Shown: positions 32,447 through 39,842 of the stretch, one piece after another
Layout: each line of letters starts with the position of its first letter
Numbering within the stretch: position 1 is the first letter of the stretch
Assembly (NCBI GenBank): GCA_049518415.1
Contig: JBEKRX010000071.1
Coordinates: forward strand, 1 to 64,000
Direction: 5' to 3'
From: CAVQND01 sp049518415
GTDB lineage: Bacteria; Verrucomicrobiota; Verrucomicrobiia; Limisphaerales; UBA8199
DNA length: 64,000 bases
The notes under the pieces: model-generated
Told to the model about the DNA's origin: nothing
Database searches by the model: none
What the model saw: the letters and a program-made list of their open reading frames with translations, nothing else
Translations under genes and position numbers: made by a program

Positions 32447-33586
32447 ATGATTGCCAATTGCCAATTCCCGATTTCCAATTGTCCCCAGGCGCTGATGGGC
32501 CTGCTTTTCGCCGCCGCACGGGGGCCTGCGCATTGGCAATCGGCCATTGGCAATTGGCAATCCCACTCCCTGGCTAACCCTCATTTTGCGGAACCGCATT
32601 GGCTTTGGCTGGCGGCGCTCGGGCCTTTGGCGTTGCTGGCGCTGCAACGCTATTCGGCCTGGATGCGGCGCAAGCACCTGGCCCAAATCGCCGCCCCGGA
32701 GTTCGTCCGGGAGTTGACCGCCTCGCACAGCCCCGCGCGCCGGAGCTTGAAAAACGCGCTCCTGGTGCTGGCGGTGGCGGGTGTGGGCCTGGCGCTGGCG
32801 CGGCCCCAGTGGGGCGAGCGGGAGGACGCCGGCTACCTGCTGGGCCAGGACCTGGTGTTTGTGTTGGATTGCTCGCGCAGCATGTTGGCGGGCGATGTCT
32901 CGCCCAGCCGGTTGCAGCGGGCCAAGCTGGCCATTTGGGATTACGTCCAGCACCACGGGCGCGGCCGCCTCGGCCTGGTCGCCTTCGCCGGGCAGGCCTT
33001 CCTGCAATGCCCGCTCACCTTCGATTACGGCGCCTTCCAGGAGGCCCTGACGGCCATCGATGACAAGACCATCCCGGTGCCCGGCACCGACCTCGGGCGG
33101 GGGCTGGATGAGGGGTTTCGCGCGTTGGACAGGAGTGAACGGCTGAAACTGCTGGTCCTGCTGACCGACGGCGAAGACCTGGAGAAGGGCGGGGTGCGCA
33201 TGGCGGAATCGCTGGCCAGGAAAGGCGTCGTGGTGTTCACGGTGGGAGTAGGCACCGCGGCGGGCGCGCAAATCGAAATGCTCAACGAACAGGGCAGACT
33301 GGAACTGGTGCGCGACCGCAAGGGCGAGGTCGTGCGCAGCCGCTTGGATGAGCAGACCCTGCGCGCCATCGCCCAGGCCACCGGCGGCTCGTATTTCCCC
33401 CTCGGCCCGCTGGGCGAAGGCCTGGCCAAGGTCCGCCTGGCCATCCAGGGCCTGAACCCGACCACGGGTTCCGCCCCCGGGCGCAAACTGGGCGTGGACC
33501 GTTTTCACTGGCCCCTGGCCGCCGTGCTGGTCCTGCTGGTGGCGGAGTCGTTGCTGGGCACCAGGCGGCGGCCCGTCTCCCGCTGA
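32447..33586 (+). CDS. batB: BatB-type von Willebrand factor A membrane protein
   Basis: ATG 32447 lies two bases after the batA stop. The first ~43 residues (MIANCQFPISN...SAIGNWQSH) are translation of ATTGGCAAT repeats; family-like sequence begins at HFAEPHWLWLAALGPLALL. The VWA domain (~135-320) has the MIDAS sequence DCSRS (141-145), LGLVAFAGQAFLQCPLTFD and VLLTDGEDLEKGG. A C-terminal helix (HWPLAAVLVLLVAESLLG) follows. No BatC/TPR gene follows. The repeat appears to have replaced the original 5' end and supplied a start codon. Confidence 0.88.
   Translation: MIANCQFPISNCPQALMGLLFAAARGPAHWQSAIGNWQSHSLANPHFAEPHWLWLAALGPLALLALQRYSAWMRRKHLAQIAAPEFVRELTASHSPARRSLKNALLVLAVAGVGLALARPQWGEREDAGYLLGQDLVFVLDCSRSMLAGDVSPSRLQRAKLAIWDYVQHHGRGRLGLVAFAGQAFLQCPLTFDYGAFQEALTAIDDKTIPVPGTDLGRGLDEGFRALDRSERLKLLVLLTDGEDLEKGGVRMAESLARKGVVVFTVGVGTAAGAQIEMLNEQGRLELVRDRKGEVVRSRLDEQTLRAIAQATGGSYFPLGPLGEGLAKVRLAIQGLNPTTGSAPGRKLGVDRFHWPLAAVLVLLVAESLLGTRRRPVSR
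32450..32575 (+). repeat. ATTGGCAAT repeat clusters at the batB start
   Basis: Two clusters, ATTGCCAATTGCCAATTCCC (32450-32469, continuing TTTCCAATTG) and CATTGGCAATCGGCCATTGG with CAATTGGCAAT (32530-32563), flank ~50 bases of other sequence inside the first 43 codons of batB. Confidence 0.7.
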
Positions 33587-33750
33587 GCGGGACGGGACGG
33601 GCCTTGCCCTGAGCTATTGTCGTCCTGGCCCTCCGGGGCAGAAGAATGCCGCGCTGCCCGCGGGTAGAGTGGAATTGGTGGCGGTGTCGGGATGCGCCCG
33701 ATCTGCAAGCCCCGCCCATTTCCGCCTCGACGAACGCCCTCGCCGCTCTT

Positions 33751-33952
33751 ATGCTTGACCCGTGGAAAAAAAATCGCGCGTGTCCTCAAAAAAATCCGAA
33801 ACGTCCCCGGCCTGAGCGAGGAGGAGAAGTTCCTCTTCGCCCGCAGCCTCGCGGCGACACCGGACGAGCGCTGGCAACTCCACGAGAACTTCCTCCGCTC
33901 GCACGGCTTATTCACGCGCTCCGCCAGGAAAAAATACGGTTTCAAGTCGTAG
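33751..33952 (+). pseudogene. Small gene with A-run frameshift, upstream of a nucleotidyltransferase remnant
   Basis: ATG 33751 reads LDPWKK and then hits an A8 run. One A fewer would continue KKIARVLKKIRNVPGLSEEE, KFLFARSLAATPDERWQLHE and NFLRSHGLFTRSARKKYGF to the TAG at 33950-33952, a coherent ~66-residue helical protein of a kind often found before DUF6036-like nucleotidyltransferase genes. As given, the gene is frameshifted. Homopolymer sequencing error is an equal possibility. Confidence 0.5.
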
Positions 33953-34056
33953 GCATGAGCGGGGCCATCCTGCAGGGCGTTCCGGCCACGACACTGGATA
34001 CGGACCTGTGGATCGACCTGCCGGAGCAAACCATGGCGCTGAAACTGCGCCTTTAG
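33907..34056 (+). pseudogene. Truncated nucleotidyltransferase-like remnant
   Basis: In a second frame overlapping the end of the small gene, LIHALRQEKIRFQVVGMSGA, ILQGVPATTLDTDLWIDLPE matches the start of a MNT/DUF6036-type nucleotidyltransferase (VVGG...TTLDTDLWI, with the DxD-like DTD). It stops at 34054-34056, far short of a full domain, and abuts the 3' end of etfA. The GG of the usual VVGG motif is also lost (VVGMSG). It is probably the remains of a toxin-antitoxin-type pair. Confidence 0.5.
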
Positions 34057-35099
34057 CTTTTTGAACTGCCTTGGGCCAGCAACTCGTTCACTTTGGCCAC
34101 CACGGCAAAGGCATCGGCCACGTAGAGCACGTCGGCTTTGCCGTGCGCCCAGCCGCAATTCGGGTCGAGATTGATGGCGCGGCGCTCGTTGATGAAGCGC
34201 CAGCCAACGGCGTGCGGTTCTTCGCCATGACAACAGGTGGCCAGGCCTTTGGGGTGCCGCGGCGTGGAGCCGGTCTGGCCAACCTGGTTCAAGTGGGTGA
34301 GAAAAGGAAGCACGGCCTGGCCCTCGCTCCCCAAGTCCACCAGGGACTTGCTGCTCCCCAGGGAGGCGCGCGTGAGTTTGAGGCAATCGAGAATCAGCTT
34401 TTCTGCTTCTTTTACGTGGGTCCGTCCGTCCGCCTGCTTCTTGGTCCAGCCGGCGCCCGCGACGAAGAGGAGGGCCGCGTCGGGGCGAATGGTCTGGGCC
34501 TCGCCCGCCGGCTCGCGCAGACCGAGCACGATCGTGCGTTTGAGGGCGTCCGGCAGGCTGACCGGGATGGTTTCGACGCGGGCCGCCCCGGCTTGGGCTT
34601 GCCAGGGAGTGTGGCTGCCGGGGTCAACCAGGATAAACCATGGACGCTGGTCCCGCTGTAGCACCGCTTCCAGGCGCTGGCGGTAATACCAGCGGTTAAT
34701 GGACAGGGCGCCGGCGGCGGCGGCAAGGCCGGTAACGTGGGTGTCCACCCGGCCGCCCAGGCGTTGGGCGACGCCCGCCAGCACGCGATTCCAGCGCGAG
34801 GTTGCCGGGGCAATGACGAGCGTGGCCTGGGCGGCTTGGCACAGGGCTTCGACGGCAGCGGCATCGGTGGCATAGCGGGATTGAGCAAAGTCAGCGCCGG
34901 TGACGCCCAGGAACCTGGCCGGGCCGCTGGCGGCAATGCGGTCGGCGGCCCGCTGGACTTGCTCGCCAACCAACCCGGCCACCAGGTTCGCTTGGCCAAG
35001 GTTCAGGGCCAGGGTTTTGGCTGCGCCCAGGGCCTCGAGCGCCGCCTGGGCCAGCGACCCGTCGGCTTCAGTATGTGCCAGGAAAAGAATTGTTTCCAT
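34053..35099 (-). CDS. etfA: Electron transfer flavoprotein, alpha subunit
   Basis: The 348-residue protein has an N-terminal ETF domain (~1-190: LGVTGADFAQSRYATDAAAV, LVIAPATSRWNRVLAGVAQR) and a C-terminal FAD-binding domain with LLFVAGAGWTKKQ, LGSSKSLVDLG, VGQTGSTPRHPKGLATCCHG, RRAINLDPNCGWAHGKADVL and YVADAFAVVAKVNELLAQ. It follows etfB on the same strand. It carries FAD and passes electrons to the ETF-quinone oxidoreductase encoded upstream. The FAD domain is divergent (CCHGEEPHAVGWRF replaces the usual AVGISGAIQH-like segment), so its redox partner may not be a standard acyl-CoA dehydrogenase. Confidence 0.82.
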   Translation of the reverse strand: METILFLAHTEADGSLAQAALEALGAAKTLALNLGQANLVAGLVGEQVQRAADRIAASGPARFLGVTGADFAQSRYATDAAAVEALCQAAQATLVIAPATSRWNRVLAGVAQRLGGRVDTHVTGLAAAAGALSINRWYYRQRLEAVLQRDQRPWFILVDPGSHTPWQAQAGAARVETIPVSLPDALKRTIVLGLREPAGEAQTIRPDAALLFVAGAGWTKKQADGRTHVKEAEKLILDCLKLTRASLGSSKSLVDLGSEGQAVLPFLTHLNQVGQTGSTPRHPKGLATCCHGEEPHAVGWRFINERRAINLDPNCGWAHGKADVLYVADAFAVVAKVNELLAQGSSKS

Positions 35100-35171
35100 G
35101 GAGTGGTGGGGTGGTGGGGTGGTGGAGTGATGCTGGCAGGGTTAAATACGCCAGCACTCTGCCGCCCGGTT

Positions 35172-35981
35172 TCACTTGTTCACCCAGTCAACGATTTCGC
35201 GCGCGATGTCCGCGGGGGGCATGTCCTTCACAATCCTGGTCTGGCGCAACTCTTTGGGCAGGGAGACGCGGGCAAAGGTCGGGCCGCTGCCGGCGAGCTT
35301 GACGGGTTTGGCCTTTTGCAGGCCGGGCATGACGGTGCGCATGTTGACCATGCCGACGTGCGGATTGTTCCTGGGCTCCGGCAAACGGCCTGTGGCCCAG
35401 CCGAGCAGGGCCGGGGGCCCGGAGCAGCGCGAGAGCTGGTGTCTGCCGCCCTCGATGCGCTCGAGGATGTCCAGGGAACCATCCGGGTTGGGCTGGAGTT
35501 CGTCCACGCCTTGAAACTGGTCCACGATGCCCAGGCATTCGCCCACCATCTGCATGGTGGCGCCGGCGGCGCGCGAGGCGGATTCCCAACCTCCGAAGAC
35601 CAGCAGCCTGGAGCGGTCGAGGCCCGGGAGCGCCTGGATGGCCTCGGCCAGCAACGCGGCGGTTTCCGCGGCCTCAGTGAACCCCCTGGCCGGACCGTCC
35701 AGGGCGATGAGTTCAAAAGGCACCTTTTGCGCGATGGTCATCATCACCTGCTGGAGCTTGGCTTTGGGAGCGAGGCTCACGAGCCAGACTTTGCTGCCGG
35801 GCGCCAGCTTGGCGAGGTTGGCGGCCTCGTAAAGGGCGTGCGCGGCCCAGGGGTCCAGGACCGCCGGCAGCATCATTTCGTTCTTCAAAGCCGGGCCGGC
35901 CGGGCCGGATACCGGCTCCAGGGTCTGGAGGGGGTCCGGCACCACACCCCCGCACACGACAATCTGATAGGCACTGCTCAT
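35172..35981 (-). CDS. etfB: Electron transfer flavoprotein, beta subunit
   Basis: ATG 35981 starts SSAYQIVVCGGVVPDPLQTL; a longer upstream frame is arginine-rich antisense sequence. The 269-residue protein shows the ETF-beta pattern: LDPWAAHALYEAANLA, VWLVSLAPKAKLQQVMMTIA, LLAEAIQALPGLDRSRLLVF and GPTFARVSLPKELRQTRIVK. It pairs with EtfA to form the soluble electron carrier. A 72-base gap to etfA contains GGTGGGGTGGTGGGGTGG-type tandem units. Confidence 0.85.
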   Translation of the reverse strand: MSSAYQIVVCGGVVPDPLQTLEPVSGPAGPALKNEMMLPAVLDPWAAHALYEAANLAKLAPGSKVWLVSLAPKAKLQQVMMTIAQKVPFELIALDGPARGFTEAAETAALLAEAIQALPGLDRSRLLVFGGWESASRAAGATMQMVGECLGIVDQFQGVDELQPNPDGSLDILERIEGGRHQLSRCSGPPALLGWATGRLPEPRNNPHVGMVNMRTVMPGLQKAKPVKLAGSGPTFARVSLPKELRQTRIVKDMPPADIAREIVDWVNK

Positions 35982-36057
35982 AGGGACAATCGTCAAGGTT
36001 GCTGCCGCGCGTGATTGAAACTGCCGGGATCCGGATGCGCGAGTATGACGGAGGACC

Positions 36058-36888
36058 TCAAGGACTCGGGGTTGCCTTGGGCGGCTGGGCCGGCGTCGAG
36101 TTGTTGGTCTCTGCTGGCGGCGCTGTGGCTGGCTGGGCCGGCGGAGCGTTCGTGATCGCCGCGGGCGCCGCGGGCGCCCCGGGGGCATTGGTGGTCGCCG
36201 CGGAGGCCGTGTCCGCCCCGGCCATTTCCTCGGAGAGGATGACGATGGCGATGCGGCGGTTCTGGGCGCGGCCCGCCGCCGTGGTGTTGTCGGCCACGGG
36301 CCTGAATTCGCCGTAGCCGAGGGCCCCGAGCCGGCGGGGGTCGACCCCGGTCTGTTCGGTCAGGAAGCGCACCGCGGCGGTGGCGCGGGCGGTGGAAAGC
36401 TCCCAATTGCTGGCAAAGCGATTCCGGGCGGCGGGCTTAATGGGCACGTCATCCGTATGGCCGACGACGTGGAGCTTGAGGTTGGGATGCTGGGTCAGGA
36501 TGATTGCGATCTTGCGCAACACGTCAGCGCCATCCGGTTTCAGCTCCGCCTCGCCGGAGTCGAACAGGATGCGGTCCAGGATGTTGACCGTGAGCTTGCC
36601 CTGCAATTGGGAGATGGCGACGTCCTTGGACTCGAGCGCGGCGCGCATCTCCTCTTCCAGGCCCTTGTGCGTCTGGAGGACGGCTTCCCTTTGCTGTTGC
36701 AACTCCTGGACGCGCGCCTGGCTGTTGGTGAGCTTCTGGCTCAGTTCGCCCGCCTCGCCCTGGCTGTTGGCCAGCGCGGCGCGCACCTGGTCCAGTTCAC
36801 GCTGTTTGGCAAAAAACGACCAGCCGAGCGCCGCCACCAGAATGGTCACGGTCAGCGCGCCGGCGATGAGCCAACTTTGTCTCGTCAT
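36058..36888 (-). CDS. OmpA/MotB-type peptidoglycan-binding membrane protein
   Basis: The 276-residue protein has an N-terminal membrane anchor (SWLIAGALTVTILVAALGWS), a coiled coil (~28-95: LANSQGEAGELSQKLTNSQ, VQELQQQREAVLQTHKGLEE), an OmpA-like domain (~100-215: FDSGEAELKPDGADVLRKI, LKLHVVGHTDDVPIKP, NWELSTARATAAVRFL, RRLGALGYGEFRPVA, NRRIAIVI) and a disordered Ala/Pro tail. It would link the inner membrane to peptidoglycan. It sits unexpectedly between the ETF-QO and ETF genes in the same orientation. Confidence 0.88.
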   Translation of the reverse strand: MTRQSWLIAGALTVTILVAALGWSFFAKQRELDQVRAALANSQGEAGELSQKLTNSQARVQELQQQREAVLQTHKGLEEEMRAALESKDVAISQLQGKLTVNILDRILFDSGEAELKPDGADVLRKIAIILTQHPNLKLHVVGHTDDVPIKPAARNRFASNWELSTARATAAVRFLTEQTGVDPRRLGALGYGEFRPVADNTTAAGRAQNRRIAIVILSEEMAGADTASAATTNAPGAPAAPAAITNAPPAQPATAPPAETNNSTPAQPPKATPSP

Positions 36889-37038
36889 GGCAGTACCAGC
36901 CCTTCAACGAAATTCTGCCGCGAAGGGCGCTTGGGTAATGAACTCATTATCCGCTTAAATTGCCGCAAAAGAACCCAAACCGCGCAAGGAAATAATCGCA
37001 AGCAAGATCGCGGCGGGCACCTCCGAACCGTAGCGCCA

Positions 37039-38916
37039 CTAATTCTCGGCGGAGTGCAAGCCGCCGGCGCCAGCGCGGAAGGCGATGTTCCCGCGTTCAG
37101 GGTCTGCGGGGTTGGGCTGCGAGCAGTTCCAATAACATGCGCCGCAATGGACGCATTTCTCGCGCTCGAAGGCGGGCACGCCGCCTTGGCCCGGCGTAAG
37201 GGCCTGGCCGGAACAGACTTCGACGCAAATCCTGGTTCCGCACTCGGCGCAGAGGTGCGGGTAAAGGAACGCCACATGATCGGCATAGCCGGGCGGCGCC
37301 TGGACTTTGCCGCCCAGCAACAGCGCGTCCTGGTGTGAGACGAGCAGCTTGCCGTCGAAGGGGATGGCCGGCCAGCCGCACCGCTGCATCAGGGCGCCAT
37401 GGAGCGAGACGCCCTTGATGGCGCACTCTTTGCGCAACTGCCGGACTTCCGGGGCGGGGATTGTGCCGCGGTAATATTCCTCGAGGGTAGGGATGCGTTT
37501 GTAAGGCGGCACCGGTTGGCTGGCGAGGGCGAAGCGGCCGTTGGTCAAACCGGCGAGCGCCAGGCCAAGCAGGCCGCGCAGAAAGCCTTTCTGGAATCCG
37601 TCGCGCGACCTTTCGGCCCCACGGGCCTCGGCTTCCAGCCAACTGGCGCGGCGCCGCTGCACATAGCTTTGCTCGAGGTTTTGCTTCGTGAAAGGCTTTC
37701 CGGACTTGAGCAATTCGAGAACGCTCTCGGCCAGTTGCGTGCCGCTGGTCCAGGCCTCATCCACCCCGGAGCCGGTCAGGACGTTGGTGGTGCCGGAACC
37801 TTCGCCGATGCGGGCGTAGCCGTCGCCGGCCAGGTGCGGTTCGCCGCGCCGCCCGGATTCGCCCAGGCTCTTGGCGCCCCAGGAGCGAAGCTTGGCGCCC
37901 TGGAGATAGCGCCAGAGGTAGGGATGGAGCATCCAGTGCTGGAGGTAGCGGTAGCTGGTGCGCACCGGGCTGTCGAACCACGACGGCACGAAGATGCCCA
38001 GGGAGGCAATACGGTCGGGATGCACGTAGAAAAAGCCGAAAATCTCCGGCTCAGGAAAACCAAAGGTGTGCAGCACCGCGCCGGGCTTCAACGGCGTGTC
38101 TGCGGGCAGGTCCACGACGAATTTCATGCCTACCGCCCAGTCGCGGGTGCGGTGGCCGGGGGGCCGGCCGAAGTGGGCGTCGAGTTGCTGGCCAATGGGG
38201 CCAACCGGGCCGTCGCCCACCACCGTGAGCGCGGCGTGGATGTCCATGCCCGCCATGAACCCGGCGCCGGGCTGGCCTTGCTTGTCCACGCCTTGATCGA
38301 GCAGGCGGACGCCGGTGACCTTGTTCTCCTGGATGAGGGCCTGGGAGACCGGGGTGCCCGGCCAAATCTGGACTGTGCCCGCGCTCTGGATTTGAGCGCC
38401 GACCCATTGCATGAACTGGCCCATCGAGAGCAGGAGGCCGCCCTCTTTGTGCAGGAAGCCGGGGGTCCAGGGCAGTTCCAGCGCCTCATGTTCGAAGGGC
38501 AGCAGGCGCTGGAACACCCGGAGGCATCGGTCGGCCGCCCGCAAAGCCCACGACCGCCGGCTGGCGCCAATGGGATCGAGCAGATACACGACCTTCTCTT
38601 CCAGGACCGGCGTGGCCATCGGGATGTCTTTGGGGTCGAGGTTGGGGAAAGTGGCCCGCAGCCCGCGCGCCCGCGTGACGATGCCCGAAACGCCGAAACC
38701 GAGGTCATCGGCGCGTTCGTAGCACAGGACCAGGGGCGGCATCCCGGGCCGGGCCGCGCTGGCCACCGCCGGCGTGCCGTCCGGGTGGGCAAGGTTCTTT
38801 GACAACGCGGTGAGAAAACCGGCCATGGCCGGGCCAAAGCCAACGCAGACGATGTCCACGTCCATGCGCTGGCGGTCAACGGCGGGCGCTTCGGGTTGGG
38901 CTGAGATAGATGTCAT
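37039..38916 (-). CDS. ETF-quinone oxidoreductase (FixC-FixX-like fusion)
   Basis: The 625-residue protein begins with an FAD Rossmann fold (MDVDIVCVGFGPAMAGFLTA), has the ETF-QO middle region (LTVVGDGPVGPIGQQLDAHF, YVHPDRIASLGIFVPSWF, LAGDGYARIGEGSGTTNVLT, GSGVDEAW) and ends in a ferredoxin-like domain with CAECGTRICVEVC and CVHCGACYWNC. That is eight cysteines in two CxxC-type clusters, more than the four of ordinary ETF-QO. It should move electrons from EtfAB to the quinone pool at the membrane. It starts one base after the upstream toxin stop (TGA-G-ATG). Confidence 0.85.
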   Translation of the reverse strand: MTSISAQPEAPAVDRQRMDVDIVCVGFGPAMAGFLTALSKNLAHPDGTPAVASAARPGMPPLVLCYERADDLGFGVSGIVTRARGLRATFPNLDPKDIPMATPVLEEKVVYLLDPIGASRRSWALRAADRCLRVFQRLLPFEHEALELPWTPGFLHKEGGLLLSMGQFMQWVGAQIQSAGTVQIWPGTPVSQALIQENKVTGVRLLDQGVDKQGQPGAGFMAGMDIHAALTVVGDGPVGPIGQQLDAHFGRPPGHRTRDWAVGMKFVVDLPADTPLKPGAVLHTFGFPEPEIFGFFYVHPDRIASLGIFVPSWFDSPVRTSYRYLQHWMLHPYLWRYLQGAKLRSWGAKSLGESGRRGEPHLAGDGYARIGEGSGTTNVLTGSGVDEAWTSGTQLAESVLELLKSGKPFTKQNLEQSYVQRRRASWLEAEARGAERSRDGFQKGFLRGLLGLALAGLTNGRFALASQPVPPYKRIPTLEEYYRGTIPAPEVRQLRKECAIKGVSLHGALMQRCGWPAIPFDGKLLVSHQDALLLGGKVQAPPGYADHVAFLYPHLCAECGTRICVEVCSGQALTPGQGGVPAFEREKCVHCGACYWNCSQPNPADPERGNIAFRAGAGGLHSAEN

Positions 38917-38917
38917 C

Positions 38918-39376
38918 TCAGGAATCGACGACGGCTATCCGGATAGGCAATAGCTTCAGGCCGACTCTCTCGGCGAGGCTGCGCTGTCGGCGGTCGAAAG
39001 AAAAGAATTCGCTCGCTCCCACCGCCAGTGCTGCCGCGACATGCACCACATCCAGGCTCCGGGCGCCAGTGGCGACCGTGTGGTCTGTGGAAAGGGACTC
39101 CGCTTTCTGGAACACGGCTGGCAGGTCGTAAATCGGCCTTTCCAAGAGACCGCTATCGAGGTCGCGCTGGAGGTTTTGGAGCGCGCCCGTCAATTCCCCC
39201 TCGGTGAGTTCACCGCGGTGGCGCTTCAACCTCAGCGCGTTGCGAATCTCAAGGCTGTGCAAGTCAGTGAACGGCAGCGGTGGCACCGCCTGGCGGATGA
39301 GGGCAACAGCTTCAGGTGAGGTTTCCTCCAGACAGTAGGCCTTTACCAGCAACGCCGAGTCGATGTAGGCGCTCAT
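38918..39376 (-). CDS. PIN-domain (VapC-type) toxin
   Basis: ATG 39376 overlaps the antitoxin stop by four bases. The 152-residue protein has PIN-fold landmarks: YIDSALLVKAYCLEETSPEA (first Asp), DLHSLEIRNALRLKRHRGEL (Glu), ARSLDVVHVAAALAVGASEF (Asp in LDVVH), FFSFDRRQRSLAERVGLKLL (last Asp). These are the expected Mg2+-dependent RNase residues. It likely cleaves tRNA or other RNA and is neutralised by the upstream-encoded antitoxin. It is followed after a single base by the ETF-QO start, an unusual coupling to a respiratory operon. Confidence 0.85.
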   Translation of the reverse strand: MSAYIDSALLVKAYCLEETSPEAVALIRQAVPPLPFTDLHSLEIRNALRLKRHRGELTEGELTGALQNLQRDLDSGLLERPIYDLPAVFQKAESLSTDHTVATGARSLDVVHVAAALAVGASEFFSFDRRQRSLAERVGLKLLPIRIAVVDS

Positions 39377-39621
39377 CGGTCCTGGCGGCTCTCCAGAATG
39401 ATCTCGCTGGCTGGCTGGCCCTTGACTCCTTTCGGGAAAAGCCGCTTCAGCCGGCCCTCGAAATCCGGCCACTGCAGTGGCGCCTTTCGTGGCGCGACGG
39501 TCGGCGTTAGCGTCGCGAACTTCTTCCCGTGAAAAGTTATTTCCACGCTTTCCCCTTGTTGAATCCACCTGGAAACGCGGGGGAAGGCATAGCGCAAGTC
39601 TCTGACGGTTGCCGTCTTCAT
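39373..39621 (-). CDS. Phd/YefM-type antitoxin
   Basis: ATG 39621 (MKTATVRDLRYAFPRVSRWI) is preferred over the Met seven codons upstream, because the family begins at this point. The 82-residue protein reads like Phd/YefM: TVRDLR, GESVEITFHGKKFATLTPT, then a C-terminal toxin-binding tail (FEGRLKRLFPKGVKGQPASE, IILESRQDR). It should bind its own promoter and the PIN toxin encoded in the overlapping next frame. It is the first gene of the transcription unit that continues into the ETF genes. Confidence 0.82.
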   Translation of the reverse strand: MKTATVRDLRYAFPRVSRWIQQGESVEITFHGKKFATLTPTVAPRKAPLQWPDFEGRLKRLFPKGVKGQPASEIILESRQDR

Positions 39622-39842
39622 TTGTGACGCATCATGCATCACACTTTATGGAGCGTCAAGACCGTTCTGCGGCAACTCTTCGAGAACGGAGGCCCGTCGT
39701 GATTGGCTACGCCGCGCAGTACGATGGGAATTAAATCGGTAACAGTTACGCCGCCCCTCGGCGGAGGTTGGCATTCGGGTACACGCGCATGTTCGCGCCT
39801 GGAGTTCGCGGCGCCGTCTGGCTTGCCAGGCGACGCCGGCCC
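39622..39842. other. Gap between antitoxin gene and Rhs 3' end, no gene seen
   Basis: These 221 bases should contain the promoter of the antitoxin-toxin-ETF operon. No immunity-like gene for the Rhs protein is visible here. Confidence 0.4.

Noticed and set aside
35100..35171. GGTGGGGTGG tandem units as a possible G-quadruplex regulator
   Set aside because: Short, G-runs mostly of two to four on one strand only; no supporting context beyond lying between etfB and etfA.
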